A stretch of 64,000 bases of DNA from Rheum nobile (taxonomy: Eukaryota > Streptophyta > Magnoliopsida > Caryophyllales > Polygonaceae), in contig WOAB01000563.1 of NCBI GenBank assembly GCA_027886185.1, forward strand, positions 6,882,001 through 6,946,000, in the 5' to 3' direction. Position 1 is the stretch's first letter; every line of letters begins with the position of its first letter. The notes under the pieces were generated by a model. That model did no database searches. It saw only the letters and a program-made list of their open reading frames with translations, and was not told the DNA's origin. A program made the translations under genes and the position numbers. Shown here piece by piece: positions 42,609 through 52,639 of this stretch.

Positions 42609-44060
42609 ATGAGTGGCCTTAAGCTTCAAAATCTATTCATACGAAAGGTTCCTCTCTTGTTGTCTCAAGCTGCTCAATTGTTTTCTTTGTCTGCCGAGGA
42701 AAGTGCTGAACTAGTGGAGATCACACAACTTTTAGATGAGTTTGAGGATGTTTTCACAGAGCCAAAGGGCTTACCTCCTTCATGTGGTCATGTCCATTCC
42801 ATTCCACTCAAGGAAGGTGCCTTACCTGTATGTGCACGACCACATAGATACCCGTTTCTGCAGAAAAATGAAATAGAGAAACAGGTTCAGGAAATGTTGG
42901 GTTCTGCCATCATTCGTCCTGGCAATAGTCCTTTTGCTTCGCCTACATTATTGGTCAAGAAAAAGGATGGGTCGTGGCATTTCTGTGTGGATTATAGGCA
43001 GCTTAATGACATCATTATTAAGGATAAATTCCCCATCCCACATATTGAAGAGCTCCTCGATGAATTTCAGGGAGCCAAGTTGTTTTCTAAGTTGGATTTA
43101 CGCGCCGGTTATCATCACGTTTTGGTGGCAGATGATTATATTCCCAAAAGTGCATTCAGGACACACCACGGGCATTACAAGTTCCAAGTTATGCCATTTG
43201 GCCTTACCAACGCGCCGGTGATATTCCAAGCACTGATGAACACGGTGTTTGGCCTGTTTTTGCGTAAGTTTGTTCTAGTATTTTTAGATGACATTTTGAT
43301 TTACAATGCATCCTTAGCAGAGCATTTGCAACATTTGCAAATTGTGTTGCAATTGTTTCGTGCGCATCAGTTGTATACTAAGCGATTGAAATGTGCCTTT
43401 GCTCAGTCGTCAATTGAGTACTTAGGGCATTTGATTTCAGCAAATGGCGTAGCGACAGACCCTGCGAAGATTGAGGCAATGTCAGTCTGGCCTACTCCAC
43501 AGTCCTTCAAAAGCTTACGTGGGTTCTTAGGGCTCACGGGTTATTATCATCGCTTCATTCAGAATTATGGTGTCATAGCTAAACCACTGAATGATCTTCT
43601 CAAACTGGATAAGTTTTTTTGGTCGGATGATGCAGAGAATGCTTTCCAACAGCTGAAGCATATCATGACTACAGCACCGGTTTTGAAGCTGTCTGATTTC
43701 AGTTGCCCATTTGTCTTAGAGACTGACGCTTGTGACACGGGAATGGGAGCAATTTTGATGCAACAGGGTAGACCTATTGCTTAAATTTAGGGGAATCACA
43801 TCCATTTATCCACCTATGAAAAAGAACTCTTGGCGATTCTTATGGCGGTAGACAAATGGCGGCATTATTTAGAGCCAGCGCATTTCTTCATCAAGACAGA
43901 CCATCAGTCCTTAAGGCATTTACTGGATCAGAAGCTTACTACTCAACTACAGAGGAAAGCAATTCGTAAGATCATGGGTTTGTCCTACTCAATTATGTAC
44001 AAGAAAGGGGTAGAAAATAAAGTTGCAAATGCCTTGTCGCACAGGGATGAATTGGAATAG
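42609..44060 (+). pseudogene. Reverse transcriptase and RNase H of element D
   Basis: The 391-codon frame 42609-43784 contains FVLVFLDDILIYNASLAEHL (catalytic Asp pair), FSKLDLRAGYHHV, FQVMPFGLTNAPVIFQ, and the connection LRGFLGLTGYYHRFIQNYG. RNase H starts with FVLETDACDTGMGAILMQQG; two stops at about 43785 follow, then 43830-44060 continues HLSTYEKELLAI-type sequence, FFIKTDHQSLRHLLDQKL and NKVANALSHR. The RT motifs look intact, but the stops split RNase H and no integrase follows. Confidence 0.9.
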
Positions 44061-44165
44061 GGTGGATTGACTACGATGTCTTGTGTTGAGCCGCAATGGA
44101 TGAAAGAAGTAGTTGCCAGCTATGAGGGTGATGTCAGTGCGTTAGAATTGCTCAAACTTTGTTCT

Positions 44166-44320
44166 TGTTAACCTGCTTTATTAAGATGCAAATAATCATG
44201 AAGAGTCGGCCGTCGGCTTCCCCAACGGCCATCCGATGCTTAAGTCAGTATATGTTTGTAAGGATGAAATTGTAAATAGAAAATGATGCAAGTAATTGAA
44301 ATGTAAAGAATGACAAGGGT
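44166..44320 (-). other. Element C spacer after element D
   Basis: Non-coding. Contains CCAACGGCCATCCGATGC (about 44222-44239) and CTTAAGTCAG, the conserved block found 3' of integrase in A and B, which confirms that element C resumes here. Confidence 0.6.
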
Positions 44321-45430
44321 TTAGAAATGATACAACTTTAAGTGGGTTGTGTTACAGCTTCTTGGAAAGGGTAGGTCGTCGCGAGTCTCGAGTCGATACG
44401 CTCCTTGATCAACTATTTCTTTTATTAGATAAGGTCCTTCCCATTGACGGGCCAACTTACCATCAGTGGGATCTTTGGTGTTAGGAAATACCTTCTGTAG
44501 CACCCAGTTGCCTACCTTGAACTCTTTAGCTCTTACAATTTTATTATAACTCCTTGCAACATGTTGTTGGTACCTTACCATTCTTATTTTAGCATTCTTT
44601 TTGAGCTCATGACTGTGTTGAGGTTGTGTGATAACTCGACATTATTTTGGTATTCAGTTTGCAAGCCATATTTGGCGGTCAATACTAGGATTTCAACTGG
44701 GATGACAACTTCACATCTGTATACTAAAGAAAAAAGGTGATTATCCTGTGAAGGTTTTAAGGGTTGTCCAGTCGGACCAGAGTATCAGAGGCAACTCGTC
44801 GGCCCATTTTCCTTTGGCGCCTTTGAGTCATTTTATGAGATTATTGATCATAATTTTGTTGCTCGACTTGGCTTGGCCATTGGATTGTGGGTAGCGAGGA
44901 GTTGAAGTGACGAGGTTGATATTCCATTGCAAAAGAATCTTGTGTGGTCACTTATGAATTATGAGCCATTGTCGCATACAATTTCTAATGGAACACCAAA
45001 TTTGCACAAGATGTTACGTTTAATAAATGAAATGATGTGTTTGTCTTTTACCTCCCGAGATGCTTTGGCTTCAATTCATTTAGAAAAGCAATCCGTCATG
45101 GCCAAGAAAAAGACATGTTGCCCTGATACGGGTGACGGTTTGCTGACGATGTCCATCTCCCATCTCATGAATGGCCAAGGTGCTAGCGTCAGATGTAGTA
45201 GTTCCAATGGTTGATGGGAGACTGGGGCATGTCATTGGAAAGCGTCGCATTTATTGACATATTGCATTGCATTTTGGTTCATTGTCGGCCAATAGTAACT
45301 TGTTCTTAGTGCTTTGTCAGATAGACTTCGGCCACCGGTGTGGTTACCACACTCGTTCTTGTGTAAAGATTGTATGATGCGTTACACTTTGTTTTTTTCC
45401 AAGCACCTCACATGTGACTGATATTTTGAA
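44321..45430 (-). pseudogene. Integrase of element C
   Basis: The C-terminal part is an open frame (44321-44581): VRYQQHVARSYNKIVRAKEF, VGNWVLQKVFPNTKDPTDGK, ARQWEGPYLIKEIVDQGAYR. Upstream (44590-45430) the core and zinc region are recognisable only in pieces over several frames, aligning to 9440-10120 of element A. Numerous frameshifts. Confidence 0.75.
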
Positions 45431-45441
45431 TAATTCACCGT

Positions 45442-46452
45442 CTAATATGTTAAAGGATATGGCTTGTACCTTAAGTTGTTTAGCTTCTGCTTTGTCGCTT
45501 GGTAAATGTCGTATTTGAGCCACTTAATGTAAGGTGTTGTACAGTCGTCTCCGTGGGGTATGAGGTCCTCTTCTAGATTGTCTCCCAATTCTACTGACAC
45601 GATTTCTTCTAGGGGTAGTTCTTCAAAGTTTAGGGTACTATCGAGGTCAGTGGGCGACTTGTGTGTCTTGTCGACTGCATGGTTTGTGATGTGAGAAAGT
45701 GGGATTGTAGAGAAGTTTTCTGGAATGATAGCTAACCCCGAGTTTGCTAGTGCGTTTGTTTGGGCGCTAGAGTCGTGAGGAACTTGCTTGATGTTGAGTT
45801 TTTCGAATTCCCCGACTAAGTCCTTCACGATCTGGAGGTAAGATACCATCATGTCATCTGTAACAACGTATAGCCCTTGTACTTGATTGACAATCAAGAG
45901 TGAATCACATATCACTTCGATATTGCGCACTGACAAATCTTGGGATAACGTTAGCCTAATTATTTGGGCTTCATACTTTGATTCGTGTTTGGTCGCTACC
46001 CATTCACAACGAACGGCTTGGGCTATCATGTCCTTTTGTGGCGACTTTAGTATGACCTCGAGTCCGACCTCTCTTGCATTCGATGCCCCGTCATTGTGGA
46101 GTTCACAGGTGACATAATCATGCACATTGGATAGTTGTATCGTTTCTTTTACGACTTCTTGTTCTAGGGTCGGACTGAAGTCGACTACAAAGTCGACCAA
46201 TTAAAGATTCAGATTTTATAGTTATTCTTGGCTCGTACTGGATGTCAAATCCGCTCAAGTGTATCACCCATTTTGCAATTGACATGTGACTTCTGATTTC
46301 CTCATGACTATCTTCATGGGATGGTTAGTTCGCACAATAATAGTATGTGATTCAAAACAAGGTCGTTATTTATTTGATGCCATGACCAATGCTAATAATA
46401 TTTTTTCAAGCGATGAGTATTGTGTTTCTGCAAGTAGAAGCGACTTACTCAC
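45442..46452 (-). pseudogene. RNase H region of element C
   Basis: The 252-codon minus frame (45442-46200) starts MVDFVVDFSPTLEQEVVKET and contains CELHNDGASNAREVGLEVIL, VRCEWVATKHESKYEAQIIR, VICDSLLIVNQVQGLYVVTD and QTNALANSGLAIIPENFSTI, the Tat-type second RNase H. Catalytic-site residues are altered (KHESKYEAQ for NNEAEYEAL). 46201-46452 holds the preceding RNase H in broken frames. It stops abruptly at 46452. Confidence 0.78.
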
Positions 46453-46784
46453 TGATATGCGATATATTGTATGGCGTATCTAGGGATTATTAGCATGATT
46501 TAGAGGATGTTTGGATATGACTTGATGGTAATTCTGTAATCCGGAAGAGAAGACTAGAAGTGAAGAAATCATGGGATTTACAGAGGTTTGAGGTGCATTG
46601 AAGAGTAGAAGGACAGTGTGTTGAATTCAATTGGTTCGTTCTCTTTACTCAGATATCCAAATGGAGTGATTCCAATTCGAGGAGTTATGTCTTGAAGTCT
46701 ACTGCAAGCCCTCAAAATATGAGCGCAATCCGAGTTGGGAATCAAAAGTTATGGCGTTTTTACGGAAGTGTCGCAGAAGCTGGA

Positions 46785-46880
46785 GGCGCCACCGCACCCG
46801 CGGCCAACACCACCGCACCCGCGGTGAGCAAGCAGAAGTTGGCATCTGAATCTCTGGAGACCCACCGCACCCAGCGGTGA
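46785..46880. repeat. CCACCGCACCCGCGG array in LTR L
   Basis: Three copies of CACCGCACC(C/A)GCGG-like sequence within 96 bp, placed exactly after the ACGGAAGTGTCGCAG(A/G)AGCTG segment that precedes the different array of solo LTR S. It sits about 120 bp upstream of a TATTTAA motif (47004). Confidence 0.7.
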
Positions 46881-47335
46881 CGATGCGCTGAAGACTTTTC
46901 CGGATTTATTTCCGGAATTTCTATTTCCTTTTTATTTTATTTCTGAAACTTTGTTTCCAAGTTTGTTATTTCCTTTTCTTTATTTCTGAATTATTTGCCA
47001 TAGTATTTAAGGTTATTTCTAAGACTTTGTTTAGATTAACCTAGTTGCCACCTTTCATAGTTTTTTCTCTAAAAAACCCTATAGAGAACTAAACCTCCAT
47101 TGTTGCACTTGACGTTGTGAAACCTTCAATTGATTGGTTGTGAGTTTTCTACTCTTGTTCGCTTTCCTATCTAGTTGTATTAATTCTCTTGCGCTTGAAT
47201 GTTTATTGAATCTTATTGGTTTATCTAGACTGATCACCTAGGTTTATTGATATTATCCATATAGCTAGGACTTGTGATTCCGGATTCGGGTTGCATATCT
47301 AGTAGCAAACACCACTAGTGGAAAAAACACTTTTT

Positions 47336-47725
47336 GAGGCTCCCTTTTAGAGGCGTACATAGTACAAAACGCCTCAATAACGACTTAGGCAATCACTTTT
47401 TTTGGTTTTTGAGGCGGATAATTAATTTATACGCCTCAAAAACATTTTTTGAGGCGGGCAAATTAATTTACGCCTCAACAAGTATCCGAAAAAACATTTC
47501 TCGCTAAAGTATTAGAGGCGGACCAGATTAAGGCCCGCCTCTAATTCTAACTAGTTGAAGCGGGCCAAGTAGACCGCCTCAATTAAAGCTTGTTGAGGCG
47601 GGCCTCTTAAAGCCCGCCTCAACAAGTATGTCCAGTAGAGGAGGGCATGTAAGGCCCGCCTCTATTAGACCATTAGTCGTAATACTTATAGAGGCGGGCA
47701 TGTTAGGCCCGCCTCTATAAGCTCA
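47336..47725. repeat. Left subterminal repeats of the CACTA element
   Basis: Many copies of (T)GAGGCGGGC or its reverse GCCCGCCTC, often paired as back-to-back hairpins, for example GAGGCGGGCCTC and GTAAGGCCCGCCTC near 47595-47665. Subterminal repeats of this kind are transposase-binding sites in the CACTA superfamily. The matching right-hand block is at 50510-50815. Confidence 0.85.
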
Positions 47726-48510
47726 ACCCTAATTAAAAAAAAACAGCTGCTGCTTTCCTTCATTTTCCTCTTCGTATCCTCCTCTTCTCGTCCCGAGCTC
47801 CGACGACGATCTCCGACTTCATCGATCTCCTCCGTCTTCCCTACTTCATCGATCTCCTTCTTCCCGACTTCATTGATCTCCTCCGTCTTCCCGAGCTCCG
47901 ACTTCATCTCCCTTCGCCGAGCTCCCTCCCTTCGCCGAGCTCCCTCTAATACTTCAACGCACTCGAATCCAAGTCAGGTATCAACATCCTTTGCGCCCTC
48001 GACGTTCACACCCCCTTTCCTTGTCCGTTCTCTTCTCAATGCTTTAGTTTTTCAGTTTTAGGTTCTTACTTCAGTATTTGAAATGATGGATGCATGCTTC
48101 TTTTGCTTTGAACTGATGCAAACGAGTATGACTGTTCTGGCGATCTTGCTAATTTTGCATGTGAAGTAGTTTCAATGATGGTAGAGTTTTGGGAAGACTG
48201 ATTGTATTTGGACATGCTCTTGTGGTTTTGGATATTTATGATAGTCGGGTAGGCAATAAAAGTAAATGAATAAGGCTACAATAATATCCAGTTAGGGTGA
48301 CATGGATTAATATTTTTTAGCTCCTACAAATACATAGCAGTTTTGATGAGTGAAGCTTCTTACTAGTCTTAGAAAAGCTATATAAATAAAGCAAAAGTGA
48401 AAAGAATCACATTCTTTATTTAGTTGGTGAAATGACATTCTGCAGGCTGATAAGGGCATTAACTTGAAGGATCGATATTGGGTCAAGGTAATACTTCTAC
48501 CCTAATTCCT

Positions 48511-48652
48511 TAGGCCCTTGGCGGGATAGAATTCATAATTTAGGCCCTTGGCGGGATAGAATTCATAATTTAGGCCCTTGGCGGGATAGTTGAGTTTGTA
48601 TTTTTTCTTGCTTGGTTGCGTATTATTATCTATTTAGGCCCTTCGCGGGATA
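48511..48652. repeat. 30-bp tandem repeat in the CACTA leader
   Basis: TAGGCCCTTGGCGGGATAGA plus ATTCATAATT is repeated at 48511-48540 and 48541-48570, with partial copies at 48571-48590 and about 48635-48652. It lies in the presumed 5' leader or intron, about 80 bp before the first long reading frame. Confidence 0.85.
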
Positions 48653-48729
48653 GTTACTAGAAATGAGTATTTAATCTTAATTCCTTGCATGTTATTTTGC
48701 ATTTATTACTAGAAATGAGTCATCCTTAG

Positions 48730-49278
48730 ATGTACGATGACCATACTACGACACAATACTTGAGTGGGGTTGAGGAGTTCATTAGATATGCTTTAGCACA
48801 CCAACGGAGTACGAAAGCCGAAAAAATCTATTGTCCATTCCGTGATTGTAAGAATATAAGGCGGTTTGCTGATATTGATGAGATTGAGGATCATTTATTT
48901 CGTCATGGTTTCAAAGAAGATTACCATGTTTGGTTTTGGCATGGTGAGAAAATACCTGATCGTCCAAGTTCTAGTGTCAATGAGTTTGATGTTCGGGTAG
49001 ACACTAATGATAGTGATGATGATATTGCTGAGAATAATGAGATGGATGATGATGATGACCAAGAAGATGATGAAATGAATGGGATGATGGATGGGGTGAG
49101 AGATCACTTGAACGAACGACCTCAGATGTTCGAACAGGTATCAAAGGCAGCAGAGACTCCCTTGTATCCCGGGTGTACAAAATTTAGCAAGTTAGAGGGT
49201 GTGTCAATACTTTACAACTTGAAATGTGCTTCTGGTTGGACTGATGGAAGTTTCAACACCTTTGATGTGGGAACATAA
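48730..49278 (+). pseudogene. CACTA transposase N-terminal region (Transpos_assoc-like)
   Basis: A 182-codon frame. GVEEFIRYALAHQ, KIYCPFRDCKNIRR and DEIEDHLFRHGFKEDYHVWF show the plant transposase-associated zinc-finger-like domain (about residues 10-75; C..C and H..H residues visible). An acidic stretch follows (DDDDQEDDEMNGMMDG), then TPLYPGCTKFSKLEGVSILY, the linker found before the transposase core. After GSFNTF the frame leaves the family pattern and stops at 49278, marking the internal deletion. Preceding sequence 47730-48500 is a pyrimidine-rich leader. Confidence 0.85.
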
Positions 49279-50288
49279 TCGCACATTTGTTGATTGGTTT
49301 AAGAAGGAAGTAGCTGAGGAACTAAGGAAAGAACATGACATTTCTGATACAGTCAAGTGGTTATCTCGAGGTCCTCGACTATGTGTTCGGTCTTACGACG
49401 GGTATGATATCAATGGGTTCACATTCTACACTAGAAGACAAGATGAAAAGAGTGTGGTGCAGAATAGTGGAGTGAAGGTAGTTGCATCATCTAGGGTCTA
49501 TGCGAGCGCTAAGGACAAAAGATCGGTTGATGCGACACAATCGTATTATGGTGTTATCGAAGAAATATGGGAGCTTGATTATAACAATTTTACAATCCCT
49601 GTTTTCCGGTGCAAGTGGGTCAACAACCCTAACGGGGTGAAGCAAGATGAAATTTATCCGGGTTTGACATTGGTAAACTTTGACCGATTAAGTGATAGTG
49701 ATGAGCCATTCATCCTAGCATCACAAGCTAAGCAGATTTTTTATGTGGTAGACAATGTTGATCCTAGATGGCGTGCAGTTGCCCAAGGTAAAAGACATAT
49801 TCTGGGTATTGATGATGTTGTGGATGAAGATGAGTATGACGAGTATGATGACACACCCTTGTTATCAACTGTTGTTCAACCATTACCGGAGGAGGAAGAT
49901 ACAAATAATACTAATCATATCCGTACAGATCATAGGGAAGGAATATGGGTTACAAATCATAAATGAACAAGATGAGGTAAGTTATTTTGCTTACGAATTA
50001 GTTTTTTTTGGAATATTAACAATATCAGTTTCATGAGTGTATTATGTTGATTTTCTAGGGCATTTCAAGTGTACAAGTATCAAGGTGGAAGTATTTGTGT
50101 TTCATGACCGACTAGATATCAGTTTCATGACCGACTAGATAAGGTATGTAACTTAACTAACTATATATTGATAGTATTTGTGTTTTTTGTCAATAATTTC
50201 TGTGTTTTTTATGCAGCTATATCCTAAGAGGAAGACATCGTATACTTATGAAGAAATGGATGTTGTTCGTGAGCAATGGGCATAGTAT
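49265..50288 (+). pseudogene. CACTA C-terminal region (DUF4216-like)
   Basis: The frame around 49268-49966 opens with MWEHNRTFVDWFKKEVAEEL and continues LSRGPRLCVRSYDGYDINGF, SYYGVIEEIWELDYNNFTIP, VFRCKWVNNPNGVKQDEIYP and KQIFYVVDNVDPRWRAVAQG, the DUF4216 block found downstream of plant CACTA transposases. An acidic tail follows. A short last exon-like piece (about 50219-50288, LYPKRKTSYTYEEMDVVREQ) ends at TAG 50286-50288. This is the part 3' of the deletion that removed the catalytic core. Confidence 0.82.
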
Positions 50289-51230
50289 TTTACATCGAAG
50301 TATTTATTATCGGATTGAACTTGTTTTTACTTGTCATGTAAACTGTTGTTGAGAACCTGACTGTACTCTGATGAAATCTGGTTTTTTTTTTTTTTTGGTC
50401 AAATGAAATCTGTTGTTTGTTGTATATTATTCTGTGAATAAAATCAGGAACCTGACTGACTCGGCCGAGAACTCGGGTGAGTTCTGGGCCGAGTCAGCGT
50501 CTACTTGTTGAGGCGGGCTTGTATACGCCCGCCTCTATAAGTATATACGCGCGACTTGTTGAGGCGGGCCTATAGAGGCCCGCCTCAACAAGTGTTTACT
50601 TATTGAGGCGGGCCTCCTAAGCCCGCCTCAACAAGTCCCTCATTTTGGCGCCAAAGTGAGGGACTTGTTGAGGCAAGCTTAGGAGGCCCGCCTCAATAAT
50701 GTCCTTTTAGAGGCGTAAAATGCCCGCCTCAAAAAGTGTCCCTACTTGTTGCAGCCCCCTTAGTTGAAGTGAACGGTGTTCGCCTCAATAAGTGTCCAAA
50801 GGCCCGCCTCTATAAGGATTTTTTCCACTAGTGCACGATTTACATAAGCGGGTTGCGAGTGTTCATCGTGAGAGAGAGTTAATTGCATGTTATAGTAACG
50901 GGTTGTTTCTATTGCATGTATCTTGTTGAATCCTTGGGTGAATGCTATTGCTTTACTGAGTCTTGAAGGTTTTCGGATTTGATTTGGTAATAAGTACTAT
51001 TAGGGCTGGTAGAACTAATAGTTACATATGATCGGGATAAGAACAACTAAAGAAAAGATAAGAACTTGAGATTGATAGAATTGAGTGATCAACCATATCT
51101 CTTGTTGTGTGGATCTTTGTCAGGTGTGACGCTTTTCCCAATCATATTCACAACCTTTACTTGCGAACTTGTTTACTTGTTACTTGGTCACTAAGAAACC
51201 GATACAACCCCCCCCCCCCCTAGTTCCTAG

Positions 51231-52630
51231 TGTAACACCCCCAGATCTGAACCTATTTGGAAAAGTATTACCGCCAATGACCCCGATGTTCCTTACCGAA
51301 GTCACCCAAGGCTTTACCGTTTGAAAACAATCATGAAATACAATTGATACAAAAGCATAACTTTATTCAATTAAAACATGAGTCACGGGATTACATCCCA
51401 ATCCCGAGTAGGATAACCACAGAGTTTGAATACAATACAGCGGAAGTCTTAACACAAATATTACAAACCAAAGTCTTGACCATCATGGTCAGTGCCCAAA
51501 AGATCTCAACCTGATTAAAAGCAATTATAAAAACATCAACAACATCCGAAAATATCTAAAAACCACCGTCATCTTCAAAGTCATTCTAGTCTTCTCATAT
51601 CTTCGCTCTATCTGATGTGCCGAATCGAACGGATGACACCAGCCAACAATGCAGATAACAAATGCGGTTGGTTAGTCTAAATGAATAGACCATGCAAGGG
51701 TACAAAGCAGAAGGTTCTAAGCAGTCGTATTAGGTTAGACTTCTCGTCTCTCGAATAATAATTGAGTATGCTTGTCAACCACCATACTTTACTTGAATAT
51801 GACAAAAGGCATGCATAAGAGAAGATTCTGGAAGACTGAATCTTCACAGAAATCGACCCAAAAGAAGACTCCAACGGAAGTGAGTCTTAAGGAAATATGA
51901 CAAATCTGGAACGTTTAAAGAGTCAGACATCAGTGATTTAAAAGCTGACTTAGATGTTTCGGTTCACGACCACCCTCACCGCTTACAGTGAATCCAGACT
52001 GGAAAGAGAATGTACTCTGATCAAAAGTCGAGACGAGCTTTCCTAGCTGCACTATTTACTTAGCTGCACTACTCGCCAAAGGTATATTAATTAAGTGCAC
52101 TCGGGCACCTTATCTTATTTAAATTCCAAAAATGAGCATCTCGTTATAAGCTTTTAAATGTATACACCACCAAGGTATGATACATCTTGATATGCGTTTC
52201 TTGAGATTGACGCACACCGAAAGGGATGAGATCCCGAGAATTGTGACACCAACTAAGTGTCCTGTCTCTACACTCTTGTAATAGAGACCGGTCATGACCT
52301 TAAAATGGTATTAGGTGGGGACGAGCCACCCCTCTACCTGATTATAAAGAAACGACTGGACTGAGTCCAAGTAACGTTCCTAACTACTAGTGCTAACTAA
52401 ACAGCTCGATCACAACAATAGTTCAGGATAAATTCTCATAAATGCCCTCAAGGCGATATAAATAACAGCATTGTTCTAACGGATATACAACCTATTATAA
52501 TATCATATTACAGTTTCCAAAACAGTTTGTAAAACCAATTCCAGATAAACACAGTAATCATTCCAAATTAATTACTCAGATAAACAACTGATAATTAATG
52601 TAAATATGGAACGATGAGCAAGAGCGAACC
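51231..52630. mobile_element. LTR-like repeat beginning TGTAACACCC (right edge uncertain)
   Basis: Starts TGTAACACCCCCAGATCTG, a common LTR start in plant gypsy elements, and contains ACAGCGGAAGTC (51439-51450) and other motifs seen in long gypsy LTRs. No coding region is present over about 1.4 kb. It truncates LTR L on the left and meets the RPA-like gene on the right near 52600-52640. No matching end or target duplication was found, so class and orientation remain open. Confidence 0.45.
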
Positions 52631-52639
52631 GCCACTTGC

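Larger units (their letters stand above)
40629..44165 (+). mobile_element. Element D: Reina-like chromovirus retrotransposon, 3'-truncated, inside C
   Basis: LTR 40629-40869 (241 bp, TGTAATACCTGA ... TCAGGACATTACA), then an initiator-methionine-tRNA-type PBS (TGGTATCCAGAGC at 40873), gag, protease, RT and RNase H on the plus strand. A short LTR and this polyprotein type suggest the Reina branch of chromoviruses. Integrase, chromodomain and 3' LTR are absent, so only the 5' part remains. It interrupts element C's spacer between the antisense gene and integrase. The right edge near 44165 is approximate. Confidence 0.8.
36691..46452 (-). mobile_element. Element C: third Tat copy, minus strand, decayed
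   Basis: In plus coordinates: partial 3' LTR (to 37027), polypurine tract, antisense gene on the plus strand (37350-39832), spacer, [element D inserted 40629 to about 44165], integrase (about 44300-45430) and RNase H (45442-46452). Domain order and sequence match A. At 46453 it is cut off by an Athila-like LTR, and gag, protease and RT are missing. Two MITEs sit in its antisense-gene region. It is the most diverged of the three family copies. Confidence 0.8.
47313..50833 (+). mobile_element. CACTA (En/Spm) transposon, internally deleted
   Basis: 3521 bp with 15-bp perfect inverted ends CACTAGTGGAAAAAA and a 3-bp duplication CAC (47310-47312 and 50834-50836). Subterminal regions (47336-47725 and 50510-50815) hold dozens of GAGGCGGGC / GCCCGCCTC motifs, the probable transposase-binding sites. 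The interior encodes an N-terminal Transpos_assoc-like domain fused near 49265 to a DUF4216-like domain. The large transposase core (Tnp2/Transposase_21 type) that normally lies between them is gone, so the element is non-autonomous. It splits LTR L. Confidence 0.95.
46453..51230 (+). mobile_element. Element L: Athila-like LTR split by a CACTA transposon, 3' end lost
   Basis: Begins TGATATGCGATATATTGTAT, similar to the solo LTR start TGATAAGCACTACTTTG. It shares with it a long stretch from about 46590 (GAAGAGTAGAAGGACAGTG...) to GTCGCAGAAGCTG (46782). It contains a CACCGCACCCGCGG-type array (46785-46880) and TATTTAA at 47004. The CACTA element occupies 47313-50833; the LTR resumes at 50834 and runs to a poly(C) tract (51208-51221). 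There it is cut off by TGTAACACCC at 51231, before the usual GGATTCGACC ending. Confidence 0.72.

Noticed and set aside
48895..49107. Minus-strand hydrophobic frame (Ile/His-rich) in the CACTA element
   Set aside because: It is the complement of the acidic GAT/GAA-rich stretch of the CACTA protein, which explains the apparent membrane-like composition.
51208..51221. Poly(C) run as an assembly artefact or telomere-like sequence
   Set aside because: The same CCCCC-rich position occurs in the related LTRs at about 438 and 30077, so it is a lengthened LTR feature.
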